Assembly (NCBI RefSeq): GCF_024341905.1
Contig: NZ_BQXY01000001.1
Coordinates: 715,013-779,012, forward strand
Direction: 5' to 3'
DNA length: 64,000 nucleotides
Source of the DNA: Clostridium folliculivorans
GTDB taxonomy: Bacteria; Bacillota; Clostridia; Clostridiales; Clostridiaceae
Below are positions 44,734-54,800 of the stretch, one piece after another. Each line of letters begins with the position of its first letter. The first letter of the stretch is position 1. The notes beneath the pieces were generated by a model. That model ran no database searches. It saw nothing but the letters and a program-made list of their open reading frames with translations, and had not been told where the DNA came from. Both the position numbers and the translations under genes were made by a program.

Positions 44734-44762
44734 ATAATAGCACCATGTGCCAATTAAGTCAA
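44734..44762 (-). promoter_or_regulatory. Promoter of the suf operon, with inverted repeat in the spacer
   Basis: On the minus strand TTGACT (complement of 44757-44762), 17-base spacer, TATTAT (complement of 44734-44739). The spacer holds GCAC-CAT-GTGC (44740-44750), a small palindrome placed where a repressor would block RNA polymerase. A second small inverted repeat, AGAGT / ACTCT (44706-44720), lies in the leader. Confidence 0.7.
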
Positions 44763-44886
44763 TATTGGATGAATCTATATAATTCAATTATATTGTTTAC
44801 AAAACTTAAAGTTTAAATACTATTGATTACAAAATTATGTATATTATTTTTGTTAACAGTCAAAAATATCCAATAGAGGTGATTAT

Positions 44887-45474
44887 ATGAAGAAAAATTT
44901 ATTAAAAATATCAATTCTTATATTTATTTCTTCCATGGTATTTTTACTGAGCTATTATATTACTAAATCATACTTAGCAGATAAAAAAACGAGTGGAAGC
45001 AATGTCGTATATAATTCAGAAAATGGTTATTTAAAAGACAGTTTGAAGTTGATACTTAAAACTAAAAATCAAGGGTCAAACGAATTTGTTATTGATGGAG
45101 AGTATACTGTAAAGGAATTAAAAAAAGACTTAGGAGTAGAACAAGGACTAAATAAGGAACAGTTAGAAAAACATTTCAACTCTCTAAATTATACTATAGA
45201 GAGCATGAATGATTCTCAAATAGTTCTTAGCAGATCGTTTATAAGCAAACTTCAGCCTAAAAAATATTATTTAGGAGAGAAAAATGATTTCTTTGCTGTA
45301 TACAAAACAGATGATAAAGGGATACCTTATATAGAAAATCCAGCTTCGGATATATATACAGATAAAAAGAAGGTAAGCACATTACCAGAACAAGATAAAA
45401 AGGATATAGTAAATTTTAAAAAGCAATTTAATACCAGAGATGATGCTGAAGAAGCAGCAAGTGGATACTTTTAA
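44887..45474 (+). CDS. bofC: BofC-like sporulation protein
   Basis: A 195-residue protein with an N-terminal signal/anchor helix (about 7-30). The C-terminal half, QPKKYYLGEKNDFFAVYKTDDKG followed by LPEQDKKDIVNFKKQF, resembles the BofC C-terminal domain; BofC restrains SpoIVB signalling between spore compartments in Bacillus. The position immediately upstream of ruvA-ruvB-queA-tgt-yajC matches the Bacillus order bofC-(csbX)-ruvA-ruvB-queA-tgt, which supports the call. The N-terminal half is not clearly conserved. ATG at 44887 follows gaggtga. Confidence 0.72.
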   Translation: MKKNLLKISILIFISSMVFLLSYYITKSYLADKKTSGSNVVYNSENGYLKDSLKLILKTKNQGSNEFVIDGEYTVKELKKDLGVEQGLNKEQLEKHFNSLNYTIESMNDSQIVLSRSFISKLQPKKYYLGEKNDFFAVYKTDDKGIPYIENPASDIYTDKKKVSTLPEQDKKDIVNFKKQFNTRDDAEEAASGYF

Positions 45475-45650
45475 TAATTGCTTTAGAGTTTAACAAGATG
45501 TTTATATTTTCTGGTGAAATTGAGGTATTGTAGTCAAAGATGATATATTAATTCTTTGAGAAATTTATTAAAGCATAGAAGAAGTGTTATTTGGATTTTA
45601 TCGCAACACTTAAAAAAAATCTGGTTTTATAATAATAAAAAATAAATTAT

Positions 45651-45705
45651 AGGCTTAGTAGGCAAAGAGTTTTAATATAATTTTCTACTGAGCCTTTGAT
45701 TTTTG
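45651..45705 (+). terminator. Terminator-like hairpin downstream of bofC
   Basis: AGGCTTAGTAG (45651-45661) with CTACTGAGCCT (45685-45695), followed by TTGATTTTTG; about 180 bases after the bofC-like stop. Confidence 0.6.
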
Positions 45706-45715
45706 TATTGTACCT

Positions 45716-45818
45716 ATAGGGTTCCGTTACGAAAACTTAAGTTATGCATGTTCGAAAATTGTGGCTCCTGAAGATTTTAGAGGTATGCATAACTTAATAG
45801 TTGAGATAGGAATCCTAT
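45716..45818. repeat. Isolated long palindrome D
   Basis: Outer arms ATAGGGTTCC / GGAATCCTAT (one mismatch) and perfect inner arms TTAAGTTATGCAT (45737-45749) / ATGCATAACTTAA (45785-45797). The 35-base loop contains TTCGAAAATT. Similar in design to repeat C but unrelated in sequence; only one copy in this window. Confidence 0.65.
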
Positions 45819-45900
45819 ATTTATATACTACTTCATTATAAAATTTGTATTTCTAAATTAATTTCTCAGAACCTAGAGAGTTTTTAAAATAGTTTTAAGA

Positions 45901-46020
45901 TTGAAGTGGTACATCCGTATATATATCACTTCCAAATAAGATCTATTTATCAAGCGAAATAGCATTAATAGTTAAAATGATTGTTGATATGATTTTGAAT
46001 CATATAAATGGGATATCTAT
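45901..46020 (+). repeat. Interspersed repeat B, copy B3
   Basis: The fullest copy of repeat B. It starts with a palindromic segment around AAGTGGTACATCC / TATATATCACTTCC, then CTATTTATCAAG, then CATTAATAGTTAAAATGATT and an AT-rich tail ending ATATCTAT. Copies at 5326-5455 (inverted) and 14412-14510. Confidence 0.65.
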
Positions 46021-46206
46021 AAAATAGCTGATTAAATATTAGAAGTACTAAAGATAGTGAACTGTGATTTTTTTTTGAGTCTTGAAAGTAGACTGTCATA
46101 AAATTCAATATCAATAAATAGATTTCCTCTGTTGATAAAAATAAGGTAAAATGTTAAAGTAATATGTAGGTTTAAAACTGTTTGATAGGCATTTGGAGGT
46201 ATTTTA

Positions 46207-46812
46207 ATGTACGAATACATAATAGGTAAATATAAAGGTATAAATAAAGATTATGCCGTTTTGGAAAATAGCGGAATTGGATATAAAGTTTTTACATCAG
46301 GAAGTACACTTGCAAAAATGCCTAAAGTTGATGAGGAAGTAAAGCTGTTTTTAGAACAGATAGTTAGGGAAGATTTTATAGGTCTATACGGTTTTCTAAC
46401 AAAGGAAGAATTAGAATTATTTAAATTATTACTAACTATTAATGGTGTTGGGGCAAAAGCAGCATTGTCATTACTATCCATAAGCTCACCTTTAAATTTA
46501 AAGTATGCCATAATGACTGGCGATGAAAAACATATTACAAGAGCGCCTGGAGTAGGCAAGAAGACTGCTCAAAGAATAATACTTGAACTTAGGGATAAGC
46601 TTAAGCCTAATGAAGATTTAATGCCAAGTGATTTCGAGAAAAATCTCTCTGAAGATGACACTAGTTACGCTTCAAATATATCTGAAGCTTTAGCCGCATT
46701 ATTAGCGTTAGGATATACTGAGAAGGAAGCTCAGAGAGCTCTTGGTAGTGTTAAACAAAATGATAGTTTAGAGAATATAGTTAAAAACTGTTTAAAAGTA
46801 CTTATGAATTAA
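46207..46812 (+). CDS. ruvA: Holliday junction branch migration protein RuvA
   Basis: Tetrameric DNA-binding protein that recognises Holliday junctions and loads RuvB. 201 residues: N-terminal OB fold (1-65), helix-hairpin-helix region (about 70-140, LLTINGVGAKAALSLLS and APGVGKKTAQRIILELRDKL), flexible linker and a C-terminal RuvB-binding domain (about 155-201, EALAALLALGYTEKEA). ATG at 46207 follows ggaggt. First gene of the ruvA-ruvB-queA-tgt-yajC operon. Confidence 0.97.
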   Translation: MYEYIIGKYKGINKDYAVLENSGIGYKVFTSGSTLAKMPKVDEEVKLFLEQIVREDFIGLYGFLTKEELELFKLLLTINGVGAKAALSLLSISSPLNLKYAIMTGDEKHITRAPGVGKKTAQRIILELRDKLKPNEDLMPSDFEKNLSEDDTSYASNISEALAALLALGYTEKEAQRALGSVKQNDSLENIVKNCLKVLMN

Positions 46813-46825
46813 GAGGTGAACGTAT

Positions 46826-47863
46826 TTGGAAGATAGAATAACATCATCTAATAAGAATGAAGAAGAATTTAATTCTGAATATAGCTTGAGACCTCAGAAA
46901 TTGAGTGAATACATAGGGCAGGATAAGGTGAAAGAAAGACTGAGCATTTTTATACAAGCTGCCAAAAATAGAGGAGAAGCACTGGATCATGTTTTGTTTT
47001 ATGGTCCACCAGGACTCGGAAAAACAACTTTAGCAAATATTATAGCAAAAGAAATGAGTGGTAATTTAAAAGTTACCTCTGGGCCTGCAATTGAAAGAGC
47101 TGGGGATCTTGCTGCTATACTTACAACTCTAAATGATAATGACGTGCTTTTTATCGATGAAATCCATAGACTTAACAGGAGCGTTGAAGAGATACTGTAT
47201 CCTGCTATGGAAGATTATGCTTTGGATATAGTTATAGGAAAAGGTGCATCAGCTAAATCTATTAGAATAGACTTGCCTAAGTTTACGTTGATAGGGGCTA
47301 CTACTAGAATTGGAATGTTAACTGCACCTCTTCGTGATAGATTTGGAGTGCTTTGCTCTATGGAGTACTATACCGATATACAATTAAAAGAGATCATAGT
47401 GAGATCGGCTAGTATACTTGATTGCGATATGACAGAGGAAGGTGCTTTTGAGATAGCAAGAAGATCTAGGGGAACCCCTAGAATCGCTAACAGACTTCTA
47501 AAAAGGGTTAGAGATTATTCTGAGGTTAAGGGCAATAATATTGTGGATATATATGCTGCAAGGGCTGCTCTAGAGTTGTTAGAAGTTGATAGCCAAGGCT
47601 TTGACAGAATTGATAATGGTATACTAGAAGCTATTATCGATAATTTTAACGGAGGTCCTGTTGGAATTGAAACCTTAGCTTACTTTATAGGGGAAGAATT
47701 TGATACTATAGAGGATGTATATGAACCATATCTCCTTCAAAGGGGATTTATAGTTAGGACACCAAGGGGGAGAGTTGCTACTGATAAGGCATACAAGCAC
47801 TTGGGGAGAAGCAAAACAAAGAATAATGGAGATGTTAGACAATCTAGCTTATTTGACAAGTAG
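46826..47863 (+). CDS. ruvB: Holliday junction helicase RuvB
   Basis: AAA+ motor for branch migration. 345 residues, with Walker [10 protein letters not shown], Walker [12 protein letters not shown], sensor 1 TLIGATTR and the arginine finger region LRDRFG; C-terminal winged helix with [14 protein letters not shown]. Start is TTG at 46826 behind agaggtg, 13 bases after ruvA. Confidence 0.97.
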   Translation: MEDRITSSNKNEEEFNSEYSLRPQKLSEYIGQDKVKERLSIFIQAAKNRGEALDHVLFYGPPGLGKTTLANIIAKEMSGNLKVTSGPAIERAGDLAAILTTLNDNDVLFIDEIHRLNRSVEEILYPAMEDYALDIVIGKGASAKSIRIDLPKFTLIGATTRIGMLTAPLRDRFGVLCSMEYYTDIQLKEIIVRSASILDCDMTEEGAFEIARRSRGTPRIANRLLKRVRDYSEVKGNNIVDIYAARAALELLEVDSQGFDRIDNGILEAIIDNFNGGPVGIETLAYFIGEEFDTIEDVYEPYLLQRGFIVRTPRGRVATDKAYKHLGRSKTKNNGDVRQSSLFDK

Positions 47864-47874
47864 GAGAGGATAAA

Positions 47875-48900
47875 ATGAAAGCAAGTGATTTTTATTTTGA
47901 TTTACCAGAAGAACTTATAGCACAGATTCCTTTAGAAGAAAGAGATTCTTCAAGGCTTATGGTTCTTGATAAGGATAGTGGAGAAATAGAACATAAGATA
48001 TTTCACGATGTTTTAGATTACTTTAATGAAGGAGATACTTTAGTGCTTAATAATACTAGAGTGCTTCCTGCAAGGCTTATAGGTGAAAAAGAGGCCTCTA
48101 AAGGTAAGATTGAGTTTTTACTTCTTAAAAGAGTAGACAATGATAGATGGGAATGTCTTGCTAAGCCTGGTAAAAGAGCCAAGGTGGGCACAAAGTTTAC
48201 ATTTGGAGATGGTAAACTAACGGCTGTGGTTAAAGATATAGCAGAAGAAGGAAATAGAATTATTGAGTTTAGCTATGACGGTATATTTGAGCAAGTTTTG
48301 GATGAATTAGGACAAATGCCTCTTCCTCCATATATACATGAGAAGTTAGAAGATAAAGAAAGATATCAAACGGTATATTCAAAGGAAAAGGGATCTGCAG
48401 CAGCACCTACAGCAGGTCTACATTTTACAAAGGAATTACTTGAAGAGATAAAGCAAAGAGGTGTAAATGTAGTGTATCTTACTCTTCATGTTGGTCTTGG
48501 AACATTTAGACCAGTTAAGGTTGAAGATGTAGAAAATCATAATATGCACTCAGAGTTTTATCAGCTTTCTAAAGAAACTGCTGAGATTATAAACAATACA
48601 AAAAAAGCAGGGAAAAGGGTAATAGCAGTTGGAACTACTTCTACTAGGACATTGGAAACTATAGCTGATAGCGAAGGTGTTTTAAAAGAATCTAGTGGTT
48701 GGACTGATATATTTATATATCCTGGATACGAATACAAGGTAGTAGATGCTTTGATAACGAATTTTCATCTGCCAGAATCTACTCTTATAATGCTTGTAAG
48801 TGCATTGGCAGGTAAAGAAAATATACTAAATGCTTATAATATAGCTGTTAAAGAAGGCTATAGATTTTTCTCCTTTGGAGATGCTATGTTTATACATTAA
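47875..48900 (+). CDS. queA: S-adenosylmethionine:tRNA ribosyltransferase-isomerase QueA
   Basis: Adds the epoxycyclopentane precursor (from AdoMet) to the 7-deazaguanine base in tRNA, making epoxyqueuosine. 341 residues, [16 protein letters not shown] start, [23 protein letters not shown] and [10 protein letters not shown] motifs. Queuosine follows from this enzyme and Tgt encoded next. Starts 11 bases after ruvB. Confidence 0.97.
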   Translation: MKASDFYFDLPEELIAQIPLEERDSSRLMVLDKDSGEIEHKIFHDVLDYFNEGDTLVLNNTRVLPARLIGEKEASKGKIEFLLLKRVDNDRWECLAKPGKRAKVGTKFTFGDGKLTAVVKDIAEEGNRIIEFSYDGIFEQVLDELGQMPLPPYIHEKLEDKERYQTVYSKEKGSAAAPTAGLHFTKELLEEIKQRGVNVVYLTLHVGLGTFRPVKVEDVENHNMHSEFYQLSKETAEIINNTKKAGKRVIAVGTTSTRTLETIADSEGVLKESSGWTDIFIYPGYEYKVVDALITNFHLPESTLIMLVSALAGKENILNAYNIAVKEGYRFFSFGDAMFIH

Positions 48901-48911
48901 AAGTTAGATAA

Positions 48912-50063
<1,152 letters not shown>

Positions 50064-50095
50064 TATAATTAATTTACTTATAAAGGAGGATTCAT

Positions 50096-50374
50096 ATGCA
50101 ATACATTATTCAACTTTTACCGTTAATAGTAGTATTCGTAATTTTTTATGCTTTACTAATAATACCGGAAAGAAAAAGAAAAAAACAATTTCAAGCAATG
50201 CTAAATGATTTAAAAATTAATGATGAGATCATTAGTAAAGGTGGTATCATCGGTAAAGTAGTAAATCTTCAAGATGATTACATAATATTAGAGAGTGGTC
50301 CTGATAGAGCTAGAATAAAGCTTTCAAGACAAGGTATAGCTAATGTTATAAATACAAAAGAAGATAATAAATAG
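50096..50374 (+). CDS. yajC: Preprotein translocase accessory subunit YajC
   Basis: A 92-residue single-helix membrane protein that accompanies SecDF. One N-terminal helix (about 4-24), then RKRKKQFQAMLNDLKINDEIISKGGIIGKV, the typical YajC domain. Located after tgt as in most Firmicutes, 2 kb before secD-secF. ATG at 50096 follows aaggagg. Confidence 0.95.
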   Translation: MQYIIQLLPLIVVFVIFYALLIIPERKRKKQFQAMLNDLKINDEIISKGGIIGKVVNLQDDYIILESGPDRARIKLSRQGIANVINTKEDNK

Positions 50375-50389
50375 GTTATATTACACCCC

Positions 50390-50430
50390 TTGTCCACATA
50401 GAATTTAGTGGATAGGGGGTGTTTATTTTG
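50390..50430 (+). terminator. Terminator after yajC, overlapping the next gene's start region
   Basis: ACACCCCTTGTCCAC pairs with GTGGATAGGGGGTGT (one internal mismatch), followed by TTATTTT. The 3' arm supplies the GGGGG ribosome site of the following gene, so the hairpin may both terminate and hide that site. Confidence 0.75.
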
Positions 50431-50796
50431 GAGTGGAGCAGGTATTTTGCAAATGTTGCAAAAGGAGTCTTGAGAGCGCTTATTGCTACTATGATTTTTG
50501 TTGTAATAATTAGTATAGTAATGAGCTTTAGTTTACTAAGTCTTAAAGCCTTAAGCGTGATGTGGGTAGTTGTCACTTGCTTGAGTATTTTGCTAGGTGC
50601 TATATACTCTTCCCGTAAAAACGGAGAAAAGGGTTGGCTTGTAGGATTTGGTGTTGGTCTTTGTTACTTTATAATTGTTTTAATTATCTCCGCTGTGTTA
50701 AAAGGTAATGTTGTTTTGTCAATAAATGACCTTTGGAGAGCTCTACTTGCCTTGGCAGTAGGGGCATTATCTGGAATGTTAGGAATAAATCTATAA
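50428..50796 (+). CDS. TIGR04086-type small membrane protein
   Basis: A 122-residue hydrophobic protein with four predicted helices (about 10-35, 38-60, 70-92, 98-120) and a short basic loop (SSRKNGEKG). In Clostridia a protein of this type, TIGR04086, regularly lies between yajC and the SCIFF gene, as here. Function unknown. TTG at 50428 is chosen, eight bases after the ggggg site; a GTG nine bases earlier overlaps that site. Confidence 0.75.
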   Translation: MEWSRYFANVAKGVLRALIATMIFVVIISIVMSFSLLSLKALSVMWVVVTCLSILLGAIYSSRKNGEKGWLVGFGVGLCYFIIVLIISAVLKGNVVLSINDLWRALLALAVGALSGMLGINL

Positions 50797-50865
50797 AAAG
50801 TCTTTATTATACCTATTTTATGTGATATAATAACGTGGTAATCGAATAGAATGGAGGAGTATGAA

Positions 50866-51003
50866 ATGAAGCATATTAAAACAATAAACAGATCAAGCCT
50901 TAAGAACAGTCTTTGTAAGCCAGGATGTAAGGAATGTGCTAATTCATGCCAATCAGCTTGTAAGACTTCATGTACAGTAGCGAACTTAGCGTGTGAAAAT
51001 TAA
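50866..51003 (+). CDS. scfA: SCIFF ribosomal peptide precursor
   Basis: A 45-residue precursor of the six-Cys-in-forty-five family, substrate of a radical SAM enzyme that forms thioether (sactipeptide/ranthipeptide) links. It starts MKHIKTINRS and has cysteines at 17, 21, 24, 28, 32, 36 and 43, i.e. seven rather than six, with the core CQSACKTSC typical of the family. Too short for most gene finders. ATG at 50866 with tggaggag upstream. Its processing enzyme gene begins 71 bases downstream. Confidence 0.95.
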   Translation: MKHIKTINRSSLKNSLCKPGCKECANSCQSACKTSCTVANLACEN

Positions 51004-51022
51004 TTATAAAATAATGAAGTAG

Positions 51023-51048
51023 TGGCAGTAACTTTTAAGTTACTGCCA
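51023..51048 (+). promoter_or_regulatory. Stem-loop between scfA and scfB
   Basis: GGCAGTAACT pairs perfectly with AGTTACTGCC around a 4-base loop, with one more pair at the base. No T-run follows. It may stabilise the scfA message or reduce readthrough into scfB, giving more peptide than enzyme. Confidence 0.65.
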
Positions 51049-51073
51049 TAAATCTAGTTAGGAGGAATTTAAA

Positions 51074-52435
51074 TTGGCATTAATCCACAAATTTACTAAA
51101 GGTAATGAATATTATGTGATTGATGTAAATTCTGGCAGCGTTCATATAGTTGACAAGCTTATTTATGATCTTATAGATGATGAGAAGTTAAGAGATAGAG
51201 AACAATTAATAAATGATTTTTCAGGAATTTACACAAAAGAAGAAATAGAAGAAGCTTTTTATGATATAAATGAATTGATTGAGGAAGGTATGTTATATTC
51301 TGAGGATTTATATGAGGATATAGCAATGAGTGATAGAGATGATAGCTACATAAAAGCACTTTGCTTAAATGTAGTGCATGACTGTAATCTAAGATGCAAA
51401 TACTGCTTTGCAGATGAAGGTGAGTACAAAGGTTGTAGAAAACCTATGAGTGCAGAAACAGGTAAAAAGGCAATAGATTGGGTTATAAAGAAATCAGGTC
51501 CAAGAAGAAATATAGAAGTGGATCTTTTTGGTGGCGAACCACTTATGGTATTCGATACTATTAAGGAAATAGTTGATTATGCTAGAGTACAAGAAAAGAT
51601 ACACAAAAAGAATATTCGATTTACAATGACAACAAATGCAACATTATTAAATGATGAAATAATGGAATATATTGATAAAAACATGGGAAATATAATACTG
51701 TCTATAGATGGTAGAAAAAATATCAATGATGCTGTAAGAGTAAGGGTAGATGGAAGCGGCAGTTATGATAGAATATTGCCTAGAATAAAGCAAATGGTTG
51801 ATAAGAGAGATAAATCTAAGCAATATTATGCTAGAGGTACTTTTACAAGAAATAATACAGATTTCTTTGAGGATGTAATGGCTTTAGCTAATGAAGGGTT
51901 TAAAGAAATATCCATAGAGCCAGTTGTTCTTCCAGATGAACATGAACTTTCACTCAGAAGAGAGGATTTACCGGTTATATTTGATCAATATGATAAACTT
52001 TATGATGAAATGGTTAAGAGATATAAAGAAGGAAAAGACCAATTTACATTCTATCATTTTAATATTGATTTAAACGGTGGTCCATGTGTATATAAGAGAA
52101 TATCTGGATGTGGTGCAGGTCATGAATATGTTGCTATAACTCCTGATGGAGAAATATATCCATGTCATCAATTTGTAGGAAACAAAGATTTCCTAATCGG
52201 TAATTTAGATACATTAGAAATTGATAGCGATTTAGAACAAGAATTTAAAACTGCCCATATTTATAATAAACCAAAATGTAAAGAATGCTGGGCGAGATTT
52301 TATTGCAGCGGGGGCTGTCAAGCAAACAACTTTAACTTCAATGGTGACATACATGTACCATATGAGATAGGTTGTGAGATGCAAAAAAAGAGAATTGAGT
52401 GTGCGATTGCTCTTAAAGCTGTTACAATGGAATAG
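51074..52435 (+). CDS. scfB: Radical SAM SCIFF maturase (thioether cross-link-forming)
   Basis: Processes the ScfA peptide. 453 residues: an N-terminal RiPP-recognition region (about 1-90), the radical SAM cluster motif Cys104-x3-Cys108-x2-Cys111 (CNLRCKYC), FGGEPLM, and a C-terminal SPASM domain with cysteines (GCGAGHEYVAITPDGEIYPCHQ, CKECWARFYCSGGCQ) for auxiliary Fe-S clusters. TTG start at 51074 behind aggagga. The pairing with scfA is nearly universal in Clostridia; the peptide's job is still not known. Confidence 0.95.
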   Translation: MALIHKFTKGNEYYVIDVNSGSVHIVDKLIYDLIDDEKLRDREQLINDFSGIYTKEEIEEAFYDINELIEEGMLYSEDLYEDIAMSDRDDSYIKALCLNVVHDCNLRCKYCFADEGEYKGCRKPMSAETGKKAIDWVIKKSGPRRNIEVDLFGGEPLMVFDTIKEIVDYARVQEKIHKKNIRFTMTTNATLLNDEIMEYIDKNMGNIILSIDGRKNINDAVRVRVDGSGSYDRILPRIKQMVDKRDKSKQYYARGTFTRNNTDFFEDVMALANEGFKEISIEPVVLPDEHELSLRREDLPVIFDQYDKLYDEMVKRYKEGKDQFTFYHFNIDLNGGPCVYKRISGCGAGHEYVAITPDGEIYPCHQFVGNKDFLIGNLDTLEIDSDLEQEFKTAHIYNKPKCKECWARFYCSGGCQANNFNFNGDIHVPYEIGCEMQKKRIECAIALKAVTME

Positions 52436-52449
52436 AAACCTCCCATTTA

Positions 52450-52478
52450 TTGACATAATGTGGGGCAGGTATTATAAT
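52450..52478 (+). promoter_or_regulatory. Consensus promoter of secDF
   Basis: TTGACA (52450-52455), 17-base spacer, TATAAT (52473-52478): a perfect sigma-A consensus, 33 bases before the secD start. Confidence 0.88.
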
Positions 52479-52511
52479 TTACTGTATGAGAATTAACAGA
52501 GGGGGATAAAA

Positions 52512-53777
52512 ATGAAAACAAAAGGCAAAGGCAAAAGTATTACACTTTTTACTCTCTGCGTTGTAGGAATATTTTTTCTAGCATTCGCAGGCTTTCATGG
52601 TCTTGTTGTCGGTTCTGGTTCAAACCAGTGGGAATTCAAATCATTTGAAAAGTCAATTACAAAAGGATTGGATTTGCAAGGTGGAGTATCTGTGCTTATG
52701 GAGATTCAGTCAGATAAAACAGTTAGCAAAGATGATCTTAACAAAACTAAAGAAATGCTTTCTCTTAGAGTTAACAAAGCGGGTGTTGCCGAAACGGTTG
52801 TTACAACAGAGGGTAACAAAAGAATTAGGATTGATATTCCAGGACAATACGATTCTAAGAGTATTGTAGACAGCTTAAGTAAAACTGGAGAATTAAGCTT
52901 TAAAGATCCTGACGGAAATGTATTATTAACTGGTAAGGATGTTAAAAAGGCAACTTCAGGAACAGATCAACAAACAGGTCAAATAATTGTTTCACTTGAA
53001 TTTAATGATGCAGGAAAGAAAAAATTTGCAGATGCAACTACAAAGCTTATTGGAAAGCAAATCTCAATATCTATGGATGAAGATGTGCTTACAAGCCCAG
53101 TGGTTCAAAATGCAATTATAGATGGAAAAGCTCAAATTACAGGAAATAAAACAGCTGAAGAAGCTAATAAAATAGCTGCAATAATAAATGCAGGTGCACT
53201 TCCTATGCCTGTAAAGGCAGTATCTACTCAAACTGTAGGCGCTCAGCTTGGTGCGAATGCATTGCCTAATGCATTAAAAGCAGGAGCTGTAGGTATATGT
53301 ATCATATTTGTATTTATGCTTCTATATTATAGAGGACCAGGATTAATTGCCTGTCTTGGATTAACTTTATTTATATCACTTGTTTTATTCACCTTTATTG
53401 GTGTTGGTGTTACGCTTACATTACCTGGTATAGCTGCACTTTTACTTACTATAGGTATGGCGGTTGATGCAAATGTACTTATGTTTGAAAGAATAAGAGA
53501 AGAGTTAAGAACTGGAAAATCGGTAAAAACATCAGTTAAAGCTGGTTTCCACAATGCGATGTCATCAATAATTGACTCGAATTTAACTACTATAATATCA
53601 TCACTTGTATTATATTTCCTAGGATCAGGACCTGTAAAAGGCTTTGCTCTTACACTTTTAATAGGTGTTATCTTAAGTATGTTTACTGCTATAGTGATAG
53701 TTAGATTATTGATGAACTTAGCTGTAAATGCTGGATTCTTAAGCAAACCATCGTTATTCAGGGTGAAAAGGGGGTAA
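52512..53777 (+). CDS. secD: Protein translocase subunit SecD
   Basis: Membrane subunit that helps pull secreted proteins through SecYEG. 421 residues, six helices, with a large extracytoplasmic P1 domain (about 45-255, KGLDLQGGVSVLMEI motif) and a C-terminal membrane region (GMAVDANVLMFERIREEL). ATG at 52512 follows gagggg. secF begins five bases after. Confidence 0.96.
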   Translation: MKTKGKGKSITLFTLCVVGIFFLAFAGFHGLVVGSGSNQWEFKSFEKSITKGLDLQGGVSVLMEIQSDKTVSKDDLNKTKEMLSLRVNKAGVAETVVTTEGNKRIRIDIPGQYDSKSIVDSLSKTGELSFKDPDGNVLLTGKDVKKATSGTDQQTGQIIVSLEFNDAGKKKFADATTKLIGKQISISMDEDVLTSPVVQNAIIDGKAQITGNKTAEEANKIAAIINAGALPMPVKAVSTQTVGAQLGANALPNALKAGAVGICIIFVFMLLYYRGPGLIACLGLTLFISLVLFTFIGVGVTLTLPGIAALLLTIGMAVDANVLMFERIREELRTGKSVKTSVKAGFHNAMSSIIDSNLTTIISSLVLYFLGSGPVKGFALTLLIGVILSMFTAIVIVRLLMNLAVNAGFLSKPSLFRVKRG

Positions 53778-53782
53778 AGCAG

Positions 53783-54652
53783 ATGTTTAAGATTATTGAG
53801 AAAACAAAAATATGGTTTATTTCCTCTTTGTTGATAATAGCGATTGGTATTGGCTTTATGATATATAGAGGCGGACTAAACTTTGGAATTGACTTTAGAG
53901 GTGGTACGCAAATAACTATAGATTTTAAAAAAGACTTTAATAAAGCTGAAGTTGATACAATAATAAAGAAATATTTAGATGATGCTGTTTCAAATACTGT
54001 TAATAATACTCAGTTAGAACTAAAAACAAAATACATGGATACTACAAAAGTTGGTAACTTGACAAAGGACTTGAAAGATAAGTACAAGATTGAAGATAAA
54101 GATTTTACTAAACAAGAAATAGGTCAGTCAATAGGTAGTGAGCTTACTAAAAATTCTTTTATTGCATTAGGAATATCTTTAATAGTAATTCTATTATATA
54201 TTGCAGTAAGATTTGAATTTAATTTTGGTATAGCATCCATTGCAGCGTTGGTACATGACGTGCTAATAACTTTAACTGTATACTCTGTGTTTAACATACC
54301 AGTTAACACACCGTTTATAGCAGCAATTCTTACTATAATAGGTTATTCAATGAGTGATACAATAGTAATTTTTGATAGAATAAGAGAAAATACTAAGAAA
54401 TATAGAAGAATGCATTATGTTGAACTTGCCAATAGAAGTATAACACAAACTTTTGCGAGATCAATTAATACTGCTTTGACAACATTAATTACAACAAGTG
54501 CAGTTTATTTCTTTGTGCCTTCTGTAAGAGATTTTGCTTTTCCTCTTATAATAGGAATAGTTTCTGGAGCTTATTCATCAATCTTTATAGCAAGTCCAAT
54601 TTGGGTTATGCTTAAAAATAGAAAAGAAAAAGCTAAAGTAAAAACAGCTTAA
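53783..54652 (+). CDS. secF: Protein translocase subunit SecF
   Basis: Partner of SecD. 289 residues with six helices, GGLNFGIDFRGGTQI near residue 30-44 and the conserved GYSMSDTIVIFDRIREN segment. Operon with secD; a terminator hairpin lies 36 bases after the stop. Confidence 0.96.
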   Translation: MFKIIEKTKIWFISSLLIIAIGIGFMIYRGGLNFGIDFRGGTQITIDFKKDFNKAEVDTIIKKYLDDAVSNTVNNTQLELKTKYMDTTKVGNLTKDLKDKYKIEDKDFTKQEIGQSIGSELTKNSFIALGISLIVILLYIAVRFEFNFGIASIAALVHDVLITLTVYSVFNIPVNTPFIAAILTIIGYSMSDTIVIFDRIRENTKKYRRMHYVELANRSITQTFARSINTALTTLITTSAVYFFVPSVRDFAFPLIIGIVSGAYSSIFIASPIWVMLKNRKEKAKVKTA

Positions 54653-54688
54653 AAGTGTTTTTTTTATCAGATAATTTGACAAAAAGTT

Positions 54689-54724
54689 GCAGACCTTCAC
54701 GTAAATTGTGGAGGTCTGTCATAT
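54689..54724 (+). terminator. Terminator of secDF
   Basis: GCAGACCTTCAC pairs with GTGGAGGTCTGT (two wobble pairs), 7-base loop, followed by CATATTTT. Confidence 0.75.
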
Positions 54725-54800
54725 TTTCTCCAAAAGTGTTTGTCAAAACTACAAATTTAAATTATAATATAGTTGTTTTCTATTTTTGGAGGAGTTAGTC

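Larger units (their letters stand above)
45475..46206. other. Long intergenic region with terminator and two repeats
   Basis: No gene seen over 730 bases. It holds a hairpin terminator (45651-45705), palindrome D (45716-45818), repeat B copy B3 (45901-46020), and the ruvA upstream region. Confidence 0.6.
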
